A stretch of 64,000 bases of DNA, from the NCBI RefSeq assembly GCF_014635565.1, contig NZ_BMDB01000001.1, positions 372,001-436,000 on the forward strand, in the 5' to 3' direction. Both the position numbers and the translations under genes were made by a program. Positions within the stretch are counted from its first letter, which is position 1; each line of letters opens with the position of its first letter. Source of the DNA: Phocicoccus schoeneichii. GTDB taxonomy: Bacteria; Bacillota; Bacilli; Staphylococcales; Salinicoccaceae. Under the pieces are notes generated by a model, which saw only the letters and a list, made by a program, of their open reading frames with translations, made no database searches and had not been told where the DNA came from. Below, one piece after another: positions 41,492 through 49,740 of this stretch.

Positions 41492-41620
41492 CTATATACC
41501 TCTAAAGATATTACGACGTGCTTGTTTTCTCTTTTTAAGTAACTCACACATCTTATCTTCATTTTTAATTTGTTTCTCTTCAATTAACTTGTCTTTATTG
41601 GTTTTGATTACATGTGCCAT
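41492..41620 (-). CDS. Small basic protein (42 aa), function unknown
   Basis: Starts MAHVIKTNKDKLIEEKQIKN, continues EDKMCELLKKRKQARRNIFR: hydrophilic, predicted helical and highly charged. AAAGG lies about 12 bp before the ATG at 41620. A terminator follows the stop, and the 6S RNA gene lies directly upstream on the same strand. The frame stays open upstream to 41680 but the extra part has no ribosome-binding site. I do not recognise a family. Confidence 0.55.
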   Translation of the reverse strand: MAHVIKTNKDKLIEEKQIKNEDKMCELLKKRKQARRNIFRGI

Positions 41621-41711
41621 CAAACACCCGCAACCTTTCCATCTCGAATTTACGTTTATTATAATAACATACATTGACATAAAATAAAGTGTTTTTTAGG
41701 ATAAAAACACA

Positions 41712-41943
41712 AAAAATAAAAAGCAGCCAATGAATTGACTGCTTTGAAATACCCAACATTAGCCGTGTGTATTTGTCGATTAATTTGGCCTGCTCATTGC
41801 AGGTGGGTGCCCTGTTCCAGCTTCCGAACGTCCCGACATCGTCATGTAGGCGTGTTCTTCCACCGAAAACTCGTGCTCCCGTTTTAAAAGGTGTTAGGTC
41901 AAAATATAACCGACACATCACGTACCATTCAGGAATTTCTATT
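41712..41943 (-). ncRNA. ssrS: 6S RNA
   Basis: About 230-nt transcript on the minus strand. Recognised blocks are GACCTAACACCTTTT, then GTTTTCGGTGGAAGAACACG, then CGGAAGCTGGAACAGGGCAC, as remembered for Gram-positive 6S RNA. Its place next to rarA matches 6S-1 (bsrA) of B. subtilis. 6S RNA binds the SigA holoenzyme and reduces transcription in stationary phase. Start inferred from the promoter; end at the hairpin 41721-41744 (aagcagccaa / ttgactgctt) with a T-run. Confidence 0.85.
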
Positions 41944-41949
41944 AATGTA

Positions 41950-41978
41950 ATCTTATCACTCGAACTGTGTTTTTGCAA
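41950..41978 (-). promoter_or_regulatory. Promoter of 6S RNA
   Basis: Minus strand TTGCAA (forward 41973-41978), 17 bp, TAAGAT (forward 41950-41955). Located between the fnr stop and the RNA. Confidence 0.65.
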
Positions 41979-41987
41979 TAAATATGG

Positions 41988-42677
41988 CTAGAAAATCTGA
42001 CATACATTGATATCACAGTTCTCACAGTTATTGATCCTCTTTAATTCCTCTAGATCAAGTACAGTAATTTTTTTCTTATCTATGGTTAAAATACCATCAT
42101 TTCGCATCTCTCTTAAATGGCGGTTGACCACTTCTCTTGAAGTACCAATGAGTTTTGCTAACTCCTGGTTCGTTAATTTAGTATCAATCAATACACCATT
42201 ACTTTTTTTAACGCCAAATGAATTCGTAAGACGGATTAACACACTGGCTAATGCACCGTATTTACCAAACATAAATAAATCTCTTATTTTAGTAGAATGT
42301 CTCGATCGCTCGATATCTACCCACTTCATCCATTCTTTCGTAAATTCAGGGTGTGCATAAATTGCCTCTTCAAACATATGTTTTTCAATACGGAGCAACT
42401 CTGAGTCTACTTTCGCTTGTGAGAATGTCGAGAATGTCTTTGGTCCACAAAAAAGTGTCACTGCCCCAAAAATAGAATCTTCATTTAAGAAGTGCGTCAC
42501 AAGTTCAATGCCTTCCGGCTGCATTCTACATACGAATACTTCTCCAGACAGTAGCAAATAAATACAGTCTGTTTTGTCACCTGTATGATATATGTATTCA
42601 TCTTTTTTTACTTTAATATTCGTGCCATTCTCTTTTATAAATTGAATAATTAAGTTTGGTTGAAATACTTGCACCAT
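41988..42677 (-). CDS. fnr: Fnr-type [4Fe-4S] oxygen-responsive regulator
   Basis: 229 residues of the CRP/FNR family. An N-terminal cyclic-nucleotide-binding-like barrel (YIYHTGDKTDCIYLLLSGE), a dimer helix, and a C-terminal HTH (NQELAKLIGTSREVVNRHL). The C-terminus NCENCDINVC gives Cys218, Cys221 and Cys226 in C-x2-C-x4-C spacing. That is the cluster motif of B. subtilis Fnr (Cys227/230/235), and Asp133 is close to the expected fourth ligand (Asp141 there). The reading residues S-R-E-V-V-N-R match CRP's TGTGA-type recognition helix. GAGGGTGAG precedes the ATG. Divergent from the oxidase genes. Confidence 0.9.
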   Translation of the reverse strand: MVQVFQPNLIIQFIKENGTNIKVKKDEYIYHTGDKTDCIYLLLSGEVFVCRMQPEGIELVTHFLNEDSIFGAVTLFCGPKTFSTFSQAKVDSELLRIEKHMFEEAIYAHPEFTKEWMKWVDIERSRHSTKIRDLFMFGKYGALASVLIRLTNSFGVKKSNGVLIDTKLTNQELAKLIGTSREVVNRHLREMRNDGILTIDKKKITVLDLEELKRINNCENCDINVCQIF

Positions 42678-42709
42678 TACGATCTCACCCTCTTCACAAC
42701 TTACTTAAA

Positions 42710-42715
42710 ATTTTA
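42710..42715 (-). promoter_or_regulatory. Probable -10 element of fnr
   Basis: TAAAAT on the minus strand, about 33 bp upstream of the fnr ATG. The -35 zone would fall at about forward 42733-42738, inside the Fnr site. Confidence 0.5.
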
Positions 42716-42723
42716 CCACGAAA

Positions 42724-42739
42724 TGTGACTTTTATCACT
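42724..42739. promoter_or_regulatory. Fnr/CRP-type binding site
   Basis: TGTGACTTTTATCACT, one mismatch from TGTGA-N6-TCACA. Its centre (42731.5) is 41.5 bp upstream of the start inferred for the oxidase operon, the class II activator position. It also overlaps the -35 zone of fnr. Confidence 0.85.
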
Positions 42740-42760
42740 TTTTTAAACGTTCGATTGTCA

Positions 42761-42766
42761 TACACT
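42761..42766 (+). promoter_or_regulatory. -10 element of the ba3 oxidase operon
   Basis: TACACT, with expected start near 42773. There is no good -35 box 17 bp upstream (TTTTTT), as expected for an activator-dependent promoter. Confidence 0.65.
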
Positions 42767-42798
42767 ATTCATATGAAGAGATTATGGAAGGTGATTAC

Positions 42799-42951
42799 AT
42801 GTCAAACAATGAGAAAAAGAAAGACAATGTAAATGAGAATCATCACGACGGAATGAACTTAAAAGGAACGTTCTTAATGGTTATGACACTCGGCGTCATA
42901 ATGGTGTTATCGTGGTTTGGAGCATTTATGCTGTTTATGGAGAGAATGTAG
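42799..42951 (+). CDS. cbaD: Cytochrome ba3 oxidase subunit IIa
   Basis: 50 residues: a charged His-containing N-terminus (MSNNEKKKDNVNENHHDGMN), then one membrane helix (LKGTFLMVMTLGVIMVLSWF) continuing GAFMLFMERM. Size, topology and position before subunit II match the small subunit IIa of ba3-type oxidases. ATG follows GAAGGTG. First gene of the operon. Confidence 0.85.
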   Translation: MSNNEKKKDNVNENHHDGMNLKGTFLMVMTLGVIMVLSWFGAFMLFMERM

Positions 42952-42967
42952 AGGATGGTGAATAATT

Positions 42968-43450
42968 GTGCATAAATACGAAAAGATTTGGCTGACATTT
43001 GGTACAAGTGCTTTAGTTATTTTCTTAGTTATTTTAGGAATATCAGCTGTGCATCAAGGACACTCACCTGCTGCGAGTGGAATCGAAACAATTAACCCAG
43101 AGCATGTTAGAGATGATGCAAGATTTAAAGAACCTGGGTTATACGAAGCAGAGAGTGACGAATACGATTACGAATTATACTTTGTAGCAAGCGCATTCCA
43201 ATATGAACCACGCGAAGTTGAAATTCCAAAGGGTTCTAGAGTAAGAATTCATGTTACAACTCCTGATGTGATTCACGGATTTGAAATTGCTCATACAAAC
43301 GTCAACATGATGGTTGAACCGGGACTTATTTCAAAATACACTGCTAACTTCAATAAAGAAGGCGAATTCTTAATCATTTGTAACGAATATTGTGGTGTCG
43401 GACACACAGACATGACTTCATTAATTAAAGTAACTGGAGGTGAAGAGTAA
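42968..43450 (+). CDS. cbaB: Cytochrome ba3 oxidase subunit II (CuA)
   Basis: 160 residues. One N-terminal membrane helix (ALVIFLVILGISAV), then the extracytoplasmic cupredoxin domain. CuA ligands are visible: His in VIHGFEIAH, and CNEYCGVGHTDM giving C-x3-C-x3-H-x2-M. Accepts electrons from cytochrome c. Start is GTG at 42968 with GAGGATGGTG upstream. Overlaps subunit I by 1 bp. Confidence 0.93.
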   Translation: MHKYEKIWLTFGTSALVIFLVILGISAVHQGHSPAASGIETINPEHVRDDARFKEPGLYEAESDEYDYELYFVASAFQYEPREVEIPKGSRVRIHVTTPDVIHGFEIAHTNVNMMVEPGLISKYTANFNKEGEFLIICNEYCGVGHTDMTSLIKVTGGEE

Positions 43451-45132
43451 TGTCAGCAGAAAACTATACTGGAGACGCTATTTTCGATAAAAACACAAAA
43501 ATCGATCCAAGAGACGGTCGACTCGTTCTTGCGAACATGATTTGGGTCATATTCGCTCTACTCATCGGTGGTACAGCTGGATTACTTCAAACTCTAGTCC
43601 GTTCTGGACAATTTGAACTTCCTTTTGGTATTGGATATTATCAGTTACTTACTTTACATGGTGTTATCTTAGCATTAGTGCTTACATTCTTCTTTATTAT
43701 GGGATTCCAAACTGCAGCAGTTTCGCGCGTTTGTGGTGCCTTAAATAAAGTAGAAAGAACACTTGGATGGATTGGATTCTGGTTCATGACTGTCGGTACT
43801 TTAATGGCTGCAGCAATGATTGCAACGAACCAAGCATCTGTATTATATACATTCTATGCACCGCTTCAAGCACATGGATTATTCTATGTAGGACTTACGA
43901 TCGTTGTTGTAGGTACATGGTTAGCTGCAACTGGTCAAATCATGAGATATCAAAGATGGAGACGTGAAAACAAAGGTCAAAAATCTCCACTACTCGCATT
44001 CATGGTCGCAGTAAACAACGTTATGTGGTATGTATGTACATTAGGTGTAGCTTCAATCATGTTATTCCAATTTATTCCTTGGTCATTTGGAATGATGGAA
44101 ACAATCAACGTTAAATTAACTCGTACGTTATTCTGGTACTTCGGACACGCACTAGTATACTTCTGGTTACTTCCAGCATACATGGTATGGTACGTAAGTA
44201 TCCCAAAAATTATTGGTATCAAAGGTTTCTCAGATAAGCTTGCAAGAATGAGCTTTGTTTTATTCCTATTCTTCTCTATTCCAGTTGGTATTCACCACCA
44301 ATTAGTAGAGCCAGGAATTGACGCATTCTGGAAAGGACTTCAAGTAGTACTCACATTCATGGTAATTGTGCCATCATTAATTACTGCATTTAGTTTATTC
44401 GCAACGTTCGAAACATATGGTCGTAAACAAGGCGCAACTGGTCTATTAGACTGGTTTAAAAAATTACCTTGGAAAGACGCTAGGTTTGTACTTCCATTTG
44501 TTGGTATGTTGTTCTTTATCCCTGGTGGACTCGGCGGTATCATCAACGCATCAGGTCAAATGAACCAGCTCGTACATAACACGATCTGGATTGTAGGACA
44601 CTTCCATATCACAGTTGGTGCACCTGTTGTTCTCACATATTTCGGTGCAATGATGTTCTTACTTCCACATATTACAGGAAAAAGAATTTCAACATCAATG
44701 AACACAATGGGACTTTGGCTCGCATATACATGGGCACTTGGTATGGGTATTATGTCTACAGCAATGCACATTGTTGGTCTAAAAGGAGCACCACGTCGTT
44801 CAACATTCTCTGAATACGGTGGACACGAAGTGGCACAAGAATGGATTTCATATCAAATGATGCAAGCAGTGGGTGGAGTATTCTTATTCATTGCAATCAT
44901 TATTGCTGTAACATTATTTGTTCAGCTGATCATGGGGCCACGTTCTAATGAAGTTGAAGAATTCCCTGTAGCACGATTCTTAGATGATGACGTAATAAAA
45001 GTTGGCTGGGTAGAAAACTGGAGATTACTCGTAATTATCACTATCTTCCTAGTACTCATCGCTTACACAATGCCAATTTCACAGATATTCACTGAAAGCA
45101 TTGCAGGATCTAAAGGATATAAATTCTGGTAA
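43450..45132 (+). CDS. cbaA: Cytochrome ba3 oxidase subunit I
   Basis: 560 residues, 12-13 membrane helices. Heme-copper oxygen reductase of the B (ba3) family, reducing oxygen to water and pumping protons. Ligand motifs: YQLLTLHGVILAL (heme b His), WYFGHALVYFWLLPAY (CuB His and Tyr), GIHHQLVEPG (CuB His pair) and WIVGHFHITVGAP (heme His). Last gene of cbaD-cbaB-cbaA, ending at a bidirectional terminator. The B family generally has high oxygen affinity, consistent with control by Fnr. Confidence 0.95.
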   Translation: MSAENYTGDAIFDKNTKIDPRDGRLVLANMIWVIFALLIGGTAGLLQTLVRSGQFELPFGIGYYQLLTLHGVILALVLTFFFIMGFQTAAVSRVCGALNKVERTLGWIGFWFMTVGTLMAAAMIATNQASVLYTFYAPLQAHGLFYVGLTIVVVGTWLAATGQIMRYQRWRRENKGQKSPLLAFMVAVNNVMWYVCTLGVASIMLFQFIPWSFGMMETINVKLTRTLFWYFGHALVYFWLLPAYMVWYVSIPKIIGIKGFSDKLARMSFVLFLFFSIPVGIHHQLVEPGIDAFWKGLQVVLTFMVIVPSLITAFSLFATFETYGRKQGATGLLDWFKKLPWKDARFVLPFVGMLFFIPGGLGGIINASGQMNQLVHNTIWIVGHFHITVGAPVVLTYFGAMMFLLPHITGKRISTSMNTMGLWLAYTWALGMGIMSTAMHIVGLKGAPRRSTFSEYGGHEVAQEWISYQMMQAVGGVFLFIAIIIAVTLFVQLIMGPRSNEVEEFPVARFLDDDVIKVGWVENWRLLVIITIFLVLIAYTMPISQIFTESIAGSKGYKFW

Positions 45133-45137
45133 CACAA

Positions 45138-45175
45138 AAATGCAACTGACTTAATTTGTCAGTTGCATTTTTTTA
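45138..45175. terminator. Bidirectional terminator after the ba3 operon
   Basis: aaatgcaactgac (45138-45150) pairs perfectly with gtcagttgcattt (45158-45170), with T-runs on both sides. The next stretch to 45250 has a short unassigned open frame on the minus strand and no recognisable gene. Confidence 0.9.
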
Positions 45176-45250
45176 TTCAATATAATCAATTGGTTTTCCT
45201 TCAATGGAACGTTTAGTTCCTTCTGTTAATGTAGTCGTGATTTTAATGAA

Positions 45251-45275
45251 TAAAAAACCTACTCTTTCGAGTAGG
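45251..45275 (-). terminator. Terminator of hisS-aspS
   Basis: cctactc / gagtagg stem (45258-45275) followed on the minus strand by TTTTTTA. Confidence 0.85.
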
Positions 45276-45281
45276 TCTAAA

Positions 45282-47045
45282 CTATTCTTTTGTTTTAATA
45301 ATTTCTATATTTAATTCTTCTAGTTGTTCTTTTGATACCGTAGATGGTGATTTCATCATTAAGTCTGATGCACTTGTTGTTTTAGGGAATGCAATGACGT
45401 CACGGATGTTATCAGTTCCTGCAAGTAGCATGACAAATCTATCTAAACCGTATGCAATTCCGCCGTGTGGTGGTGCACCGTATTTAAATGCTTCGATTAA
45501 GAATCCAAACTGCTTATCTCTTTCTTCATCAGAGAATCCTAAAGCTTTAAACATCTTTTCTTGAAGTTCAGGATTTGAAATACGAATTGAACCACCACCG
45601 AGCTCATAACCGTTTAACACAATGTCATAGGCATTCGCTTTTGCTTTAGTTGGATCTGTCTCAAGTAATCCTTCGTCTTCCTTTTTAGGTGAAGTGAATG
45701 GATGGTGTGCAGCGATATAGCGTCCACGTTCTTCATCGTATTCAAATAATGGCCAATCTGTGATCCACACAAAGTTATATTGGTTCTTATCGAGTAAACC
45801 AAGGTCTTTTGCTAACTTATTGCGTAAGTTACCAAGTGACGCGTGAACAACTGATGGCTTATCAGCAACGAATAACACAAGATCGTTCTCTTCAACATTT
45901 AGAAGATTTTTTAGTTCACTCTGTTCAGATTCACCAAAGAATTTTGCGATTGGTCCAGTGAATCCTTCCTCGTTATATTTTAACCATGCAAGTCCTTTTG
46001 CATCGTAGTTTTTAACGAATGCTTCAAGTTGGTCGATATTCTTTCTTGAATATTCAGATGCTTGGTTTTTCACAACAATTGCTTTTACAACTCCACCGTT
46101 TTCTACAGTTGATTTAAACACTTTAAAGTCCACTGTCTTAGAGAAGTCTGATAAATCGTTTAACTTCATATCAAAGCGCGTGTCTGGCTTGTCTACTCCG
46201 TACTCATTCATTGCTGTGTCATAAGTCATGCGAGGGAATGGTAACAGAACATCTAGTCCTTTAACCTCTTTCATAACATGACTGATTAAACGCTCGTTCA
46301 TTTCAATAATATCTTCTTGGTCAGTGAATGACTTCTCAATATCGATTTGAGTGAATTCTGGTTGTCTATCTGCTCTTAAGTCTTCATCTCTAAAACATTT
46401 TACAATCTGATAGTATCTTTCAAATCCACCGAGCATTAATAATTGCTTATAGATTTGTGGTGATTGTGGTAGTGCGTAAAACTCTCCTTCATGAATTCTT
46501 GAAGGTACAAGGTAGTCACGTGCACCCTCTGGTGTTGATTTAGAAAGAAATGGAGTTTCAATGTCCACGAACATTTCGTTATCTAAGAATTCACGTACTG
46601 CTTTTGTTGTTTTGTGTCTTAATCTTAAAATATTTTGTAACTCTTGTCTTTTAAGATCAACATAACGATATTTTAATTTAATGTCTTCATTGATGTTATC
46701 ATCAGAAATTTGGAATGGTGGTGTCGCTGCTTTAGAAAGAATTGTTACATCTTCCACAATTACTTCTAAGTGGCCAAACTCATTATTTTTATTCACTTGG
46801 CTCTCGTCACGACGCACCACTTCACCGATTGCTTCAATGACAAATTCTGTTCTTAGAGTGTCCGCAGTTCGAAGTGCCTCTTTTGATACATCTGGGTTAA
46901 ACACAATCTGAACGAATCCAGATACGTCACGGAGATCGATAAAGATTAACCCACCTAAATCACGACGACGTTGTACCCAACCGTTTAACTTAATTTTTTC
47001 GCCAATTTCTATATTCTTTATTTCATTTACTAAACTACGCTTCAT
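45282..47045 (-). CDS. aspS: Aspartyl-tRNA synthetase
   Basis: About 587 residues. Class II synthetase with the N-terminal OB anticodon-binding domain ([20 protein letters not shown]), the catalytic core with motif 2 [20 protein letters not shown], the bacterial GAD insertion domain, and motif 3 in [15 protein letters not shown]. Bacterial type, which may be discriminating or non-discriminating; the sequence alone does not tell. ATG at 47045 follows GAGGAAGTG and overlaps the end of hisS. Confidence 0.97.
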   Translation of the reverse strand: MKRSLVNEIKNIEIGEKIKLNGWVQRRRDLGGLIFIDLRDVSGFVQIVFNPDVSKEALRTADTLRTEFVIEAIGEVVRRDESQVNKNNEFGHLEVIVEDVTILSKAATPPFQISDDNINEDIKLKYRYVDLKRQELQNILRLRHKTTKAVREFLDNEMFVDIETPFLSKSTPEGARDYLVPSRIHEGEFYALPQSPQIYKQLLMLGGFERYYQIVKCFRDEDLRADRQPEFTQIDIEKSFTDQEDIIEMNERLISHVMKEVKGLDVLLPFPRMTYDTAMNEYGVDKPDTRFDMKLNDLSDFSKTVDFKVFKSTVENGGVVKAIVVKNQASEYSRKNIDQLEAFVKNYDAKGLAWLKYNEEGFTGPIAKFFGESEQSELKNLLNVEENDLVLFVADKPSVVHASLGNLRNKLAKDLGLLDKNQYNFVWITDWPLFEYDEERGRYIAAHHPFTSPKKEDEGLLETDPTKAKANAYDIVLNGYELGGGSIRISNPELQEKMFKALGFSDEERDKQFGFLIEAFKYGAPPHGGIAYGLDRFVMLLAGTDNIRDVIAFPKTTSASDLMMKSPSTVSKEQLEELNIEIIKTKE

Positions 47046-48303
47046 CAAAGTTCACTTCCTCTTCAAAACTATCTAAGTTTGCTTCAACTTCTTCACGTGT
47101 TTCCATATTTCTCACGTGAATTTTTCCTGACTCTAACTCACTATCGCCGAGTACAATCATATATTTTGCTTTCTTTCTATCTGCATCTTTAATCTGGGCT
47201 TTCATACCGCGTGCTTTATAATCCATATCCGCACGATATCCATTCGTACGAAGACGATGTAAGATGACACTTGCTTCTGTACGCGCAACTTCTCCCATAG
47301 TAACAAGATAAAAATCGATCGTGTCATCGGTCGGTAATTCAATACCCTCTGCTTCAAGTGCAAGTAATAGACGTTCAATTGACATACCAAATCCAATACC
47401 TGTTTCACTTGGACCATCTAACATCTCAATTAGACCGTTATATCTACCACCACCAGCAAGTGTTGTGATTGCACCGAAACCTTCAGCACTACTCATAAGT
47501 TCAAATGCTGTGTGTGTATAATAATCAAGACCACGTACTAAATTAGGATCTACTACAAAACCAATACCCATCTTAGTTAGAGTCTCTTTCACTGCTTCAA
47601 AATATTCTTTTGAAGCATCGTTTAGATACTCCTGAATATTAGGTGCAGTTTTCATTAAAGGATGATTAGCATCCGTTTTACAGTCTAAGATTCTCATTGG
47701 GTTTTTATCGAGTCTAGACTGACAATCAGAGCAAAATTCACCAATAGATGGTGCAAAGTGCTCTCTTAATGCTTTCTGGTACTCTTCACGACTTTCAAAG
47801 TCACCGATTGAGTTGATGTGAAGTTCTAATTTTTCCAGACCAAAACTCTTATAAATGTCGAGTAATAGACTGATCACTTCAACGTCGATTAACGGATCCT
47901 CAACACCAATTGCTTCTACACCAAACTGTTCAAACTGACGGTAACGTCCTTTTTGTTGACGTTCGTATCTGAACATTGGACCTTGATAGAATAATTTTAT
48001 CGGTTGATTTGGATCACCGTACATTTTGTTTTCAATGTAACTACGCACAGCAGGTGCCGTACCTTCTGGGCGGAGCGTCATGCTACGGTCACCTTTATCA
48101 GTGAATGTGTACATTTCTTTATTTACGATATCTGTTGTATCCCCAACACCACGAACAAATAGTTCTGTTTGTTCGAAAATTGGTGTACGGATTTCTTTAT
48201 AGTTAAAGTTACGGCAAGTTTCTCTTAACACTTCTTCGATGTATTGCCATTTACTAGAATCAGTAGGTAAAATATCTTTTGTACCTCTTGGTATTTGTAT
48301 CAT
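47035..48303 (-). CDS. hisS: Histidyl-tRNA synthetase
   Basis: About 422 residues. Class II synthetase: [10 protein letters not shown] at the N-terminus, motif 2 [20 protein letters not shown], the His-specific motifs [14 protein letters not shown] and [10 protein letters not shown], motif 3 [13 protein letters not shown], and a C-terminal anticodon-binding domain. ATG at 48303 follows GGGGGAATAATT; an open extension to 48378 only translates the T-box terminator. Cotranscribed with aspS. Confidence 0.97.
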   Translation of the reverse strand: MIQIPRGTKDILPTDSSKWQYIEEVLRETCRNFNYKEIRTPIFEQTELFVRGVGDTTDIVNKEMYTFTDKGDRSMTLRPEGTAPAVRSYIENKMYGDPNQPIKLFYQGPMFRYERQQKGRYRQFEQFGVEAIGVEDPLIDVEVISLLLDIYKSFGLEKLELHINSIGDFESREEYQKALREHFAPSIGEFCSDCQSRLDKNPMRILDCKTDANHPLMKTAPNIQEYLNDASKEYFEAVKETLTKMGIGFVVDPNLVRGLDYYTHTAFELMSSAEGFGAITTLAGGGRYNGLIEMLDGPSETGIGFGMSIERLLLALEAEGIELPTDDTIDFYLVTMGEVARTEASVILHRLRTNGYRADMDYKARGMKAQIKDADRKKAKYMIVLGDSELESGKIHVRNMETREEVEANLDSFEEEVNFDEA

Positions 48304-48320
48304 AATTATTCCCCCATATA

Positions 48321-48520
48321 TAAAAATATCCCTTATACCCAGTATCTGGATATAAGGGACGAAAAGTCGTGGTGCCACCCTACTTTAGCACATACGTGCT
48401 CTCATTTAAGATATTTAAGTAAAACAGAAGTGTCCATACAAGTGCTGTATTCATTACTTTCACCAACCGTAATGTCTCTAAAAATACGCTACTCTAAGTC
48501 TTCTATTCGTTATGATAATA
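48321..48520 (-). promoter_or_regulatory. T-box leader of hisS-aspS (tRNA-His)
   Basis: T-box AGGGTGGCACCACG (forward 48368-48381), then a terminator (48330-48358, cccttata / tataaggg) with a partial T-run. GGTTGGTG of stem I is upstream, as in the alaS leader. A CAC triplet at 48430-48432 fits the His specifier; a second CAC about 12 nt earlier in the RNA is an alternative. Expected to raise hisS-aspS expression when tRNA-His is uncharged. Confidence 0.92.
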
Positions 48521-48526
48521 GTAATA

Positions 48527-48555
48527 ATTATAGAGCGTAAAATACGCTTAGTCAA
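48527..48555 (-). promoter_or_regulatory. Promoter of the hisS T-box transcript
   Basis: Minus strand TTGACT (forward 48550-48555), 17 bp, TATAAT (forward 48527-48532). Confidence 0.85.
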
Positions 48556-48556
48556 A

Positions 48557-49279
48557 TTATTTCTTCTTGTTCACATAATTATCGATACCTTCAGCAATCC
48601 CGTATACCATTCTCTCTTGATATCCTGGATCATTTAAAAGTGAATCATCTACACTATTAGATAAATAGCCAAGCTCAATTAAAGTAGCCGGATAATCGAG
48701 TTGCCAAATCACTTGATAGCCCATCTCTTGTGTTCCACGATTTGTTATAAATGCATATTTGTCCATTGATTCACTAATCGTTTCAGCGAGTTCTATCTGA
48801 TTTTCATATCGATAGAATGTAGTAAATCCAGATACCTCACTACTTTCAAATGCATCACTATGAATACTGATAAAAATATCGCCATCCATTTTTCTACTAT
48901 CTAAGTCGACAGTTTCATTTTCACCGCGGGTCATCACGACTGTTGCACCGGATTCTTCTAGCACTTTTTGTAGTTTAGTAGCAATAGAATACACAATATG
49001 TGCTTCATTGACTCCGAATATACTTGGTGCACCGGGATCATCTCCACCGTGCCCTGGGTCTAACACGATTCTTTGCCCTTTTAAATCAAAAGTTTTTCTT
49101 TCAAATTCCATTTGTATTGGTTCATATGATTCATTCGGCTCATATTTTTTTACTATAAAAACAAAAGTAATAATAAATAAAACAGAAAGAGTAAAAATAA
49201 AGAGTGGCTTTATATATAGATGTTTCTTATATTTTAAAAAATCACCAAACGCTTTAAGTATTGATTTTAAAACATCCAT
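48557..49279 (-). CDS. lytH: N-acetylmuramoyl-L-alanine amidase (LytH-like, no SH3 domain)
   Basis: 240 residues. One N-terminal membrane segment (PLFIFTLSVLFIITFVFIV) and an Amidase_3 domain outside. Zinc ligands and catalytic Glu are in VLDPGHGGDDPG, GVNEAHIVYS, FISIHSDAF and TLIELGYLSN. The position between dtd and hisS is that of S. aureus lytH, which acts with a membrane partner to trim stem peptides and control peptidoglycan assembly. S. aureus LytH is longer, with an SH3b-like region between anchor and amidase; that region is missing here. Overlaps the dtd stop by 1 bp. Confidence 0.82.
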   Translation of the reverse strand: MDVLKSILKAFGDFLKYKKHLYIKPLFIFTLSVLFIITFVFIVKKYEPNESYEPIQMEFERKTFDLKGQRIVLDPGHGGDDPGAPSIFGVNEAHIVYSIATKLQKVLEESGATVVMTRGENETVDLDSRKMDGDIFISIHSDAFESSEVSGFTTFYRYENQIELAETISESMDKYAFITNRGTQEMGYQVIWQLDYPATLIELGYLSNSVDDSLLNDPGYQERMVYGIAEGIDNYVNKKK

Positions 49280-49731
49280 TACAGAATTTTGCCCTCTTGT
49301 GCCTCATAAATGATTGTAATCGGTCCATCATTTATTAATTTGACATCCATATCTTCGCCAAAGAATCCAGTTTTAACAGTGATGTCATGACTCTCTAATG
49401 CTTGGTTAAATTTTTCATAGAGCACTTTCGCTTTATCTCCAGAAGCTGCATTTGTAAACGACGGTCTATTCCCTTTTCTAACGTCAGCATAAAGTGTAAA
49501 TTGAGATACACTTAATATATCTCCACCCACTTCTTTAATTGAAAGGTTAATTTTTCCATTTTCATCTTCAAAGTTGCGTGAGTTCGCAATTTTTTCAGCA
49601 AGCTTAATTGCATCTTTTTCAGTAGATGTTTCACTTACACCCACTAGTAATAAATATCCTGTATGAATTTCGTTAAATAATTCATTTGTTGAAACGGATG
49701 CATGTGAAACTTTTTGCAATACGATTTTCAT
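49279..49731 (-). CDS. dtd: D-aminoacyl-tRNA deacylase
   Basis: 150 residues. Removes D-amino acids or glycine wrongly attached to tRNA. Start MKIVLQKVSHASVS, active-site SVSQFTLYAD, and the cross-subunit motif NDGPITIIYE. Lies 9 bp downstream of rel, the typical Firmicute order rel-dtd. Confidence 0.95.
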   Translation of the reverse strand: MKIVLQKVSHASVSTNELFNEIHTGYLLLVGVSETSTEKDAIKLAEKIANSRNFEDENGKINLSIKEVGGDILSVSQFTLYADVRKGNRPSFTNAASGDKAKVLYEKFNQALESHDITVKTGFFGEDMDVKLINDGPITIIYEAQEGKIL

Positions 49732-49740
49732 ATTAAGACC

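Noticed and set aside
41595-41978. 127-codon open frame on the minus strand over the 6S RNA region
   Set aside because: It coincides with the structured RNA, has no ribosome-binding site, and its sequence has no protein-like features.
45175-45250. Short minus-strand frame ending in KRSIEGKPIDYIE between the ba3 operon and aspS
   Set aside because: It begins inside the aspS terminator with no start codon or ribosome-binding site. It might be the tail of a lost gene, but I cannot name a family.
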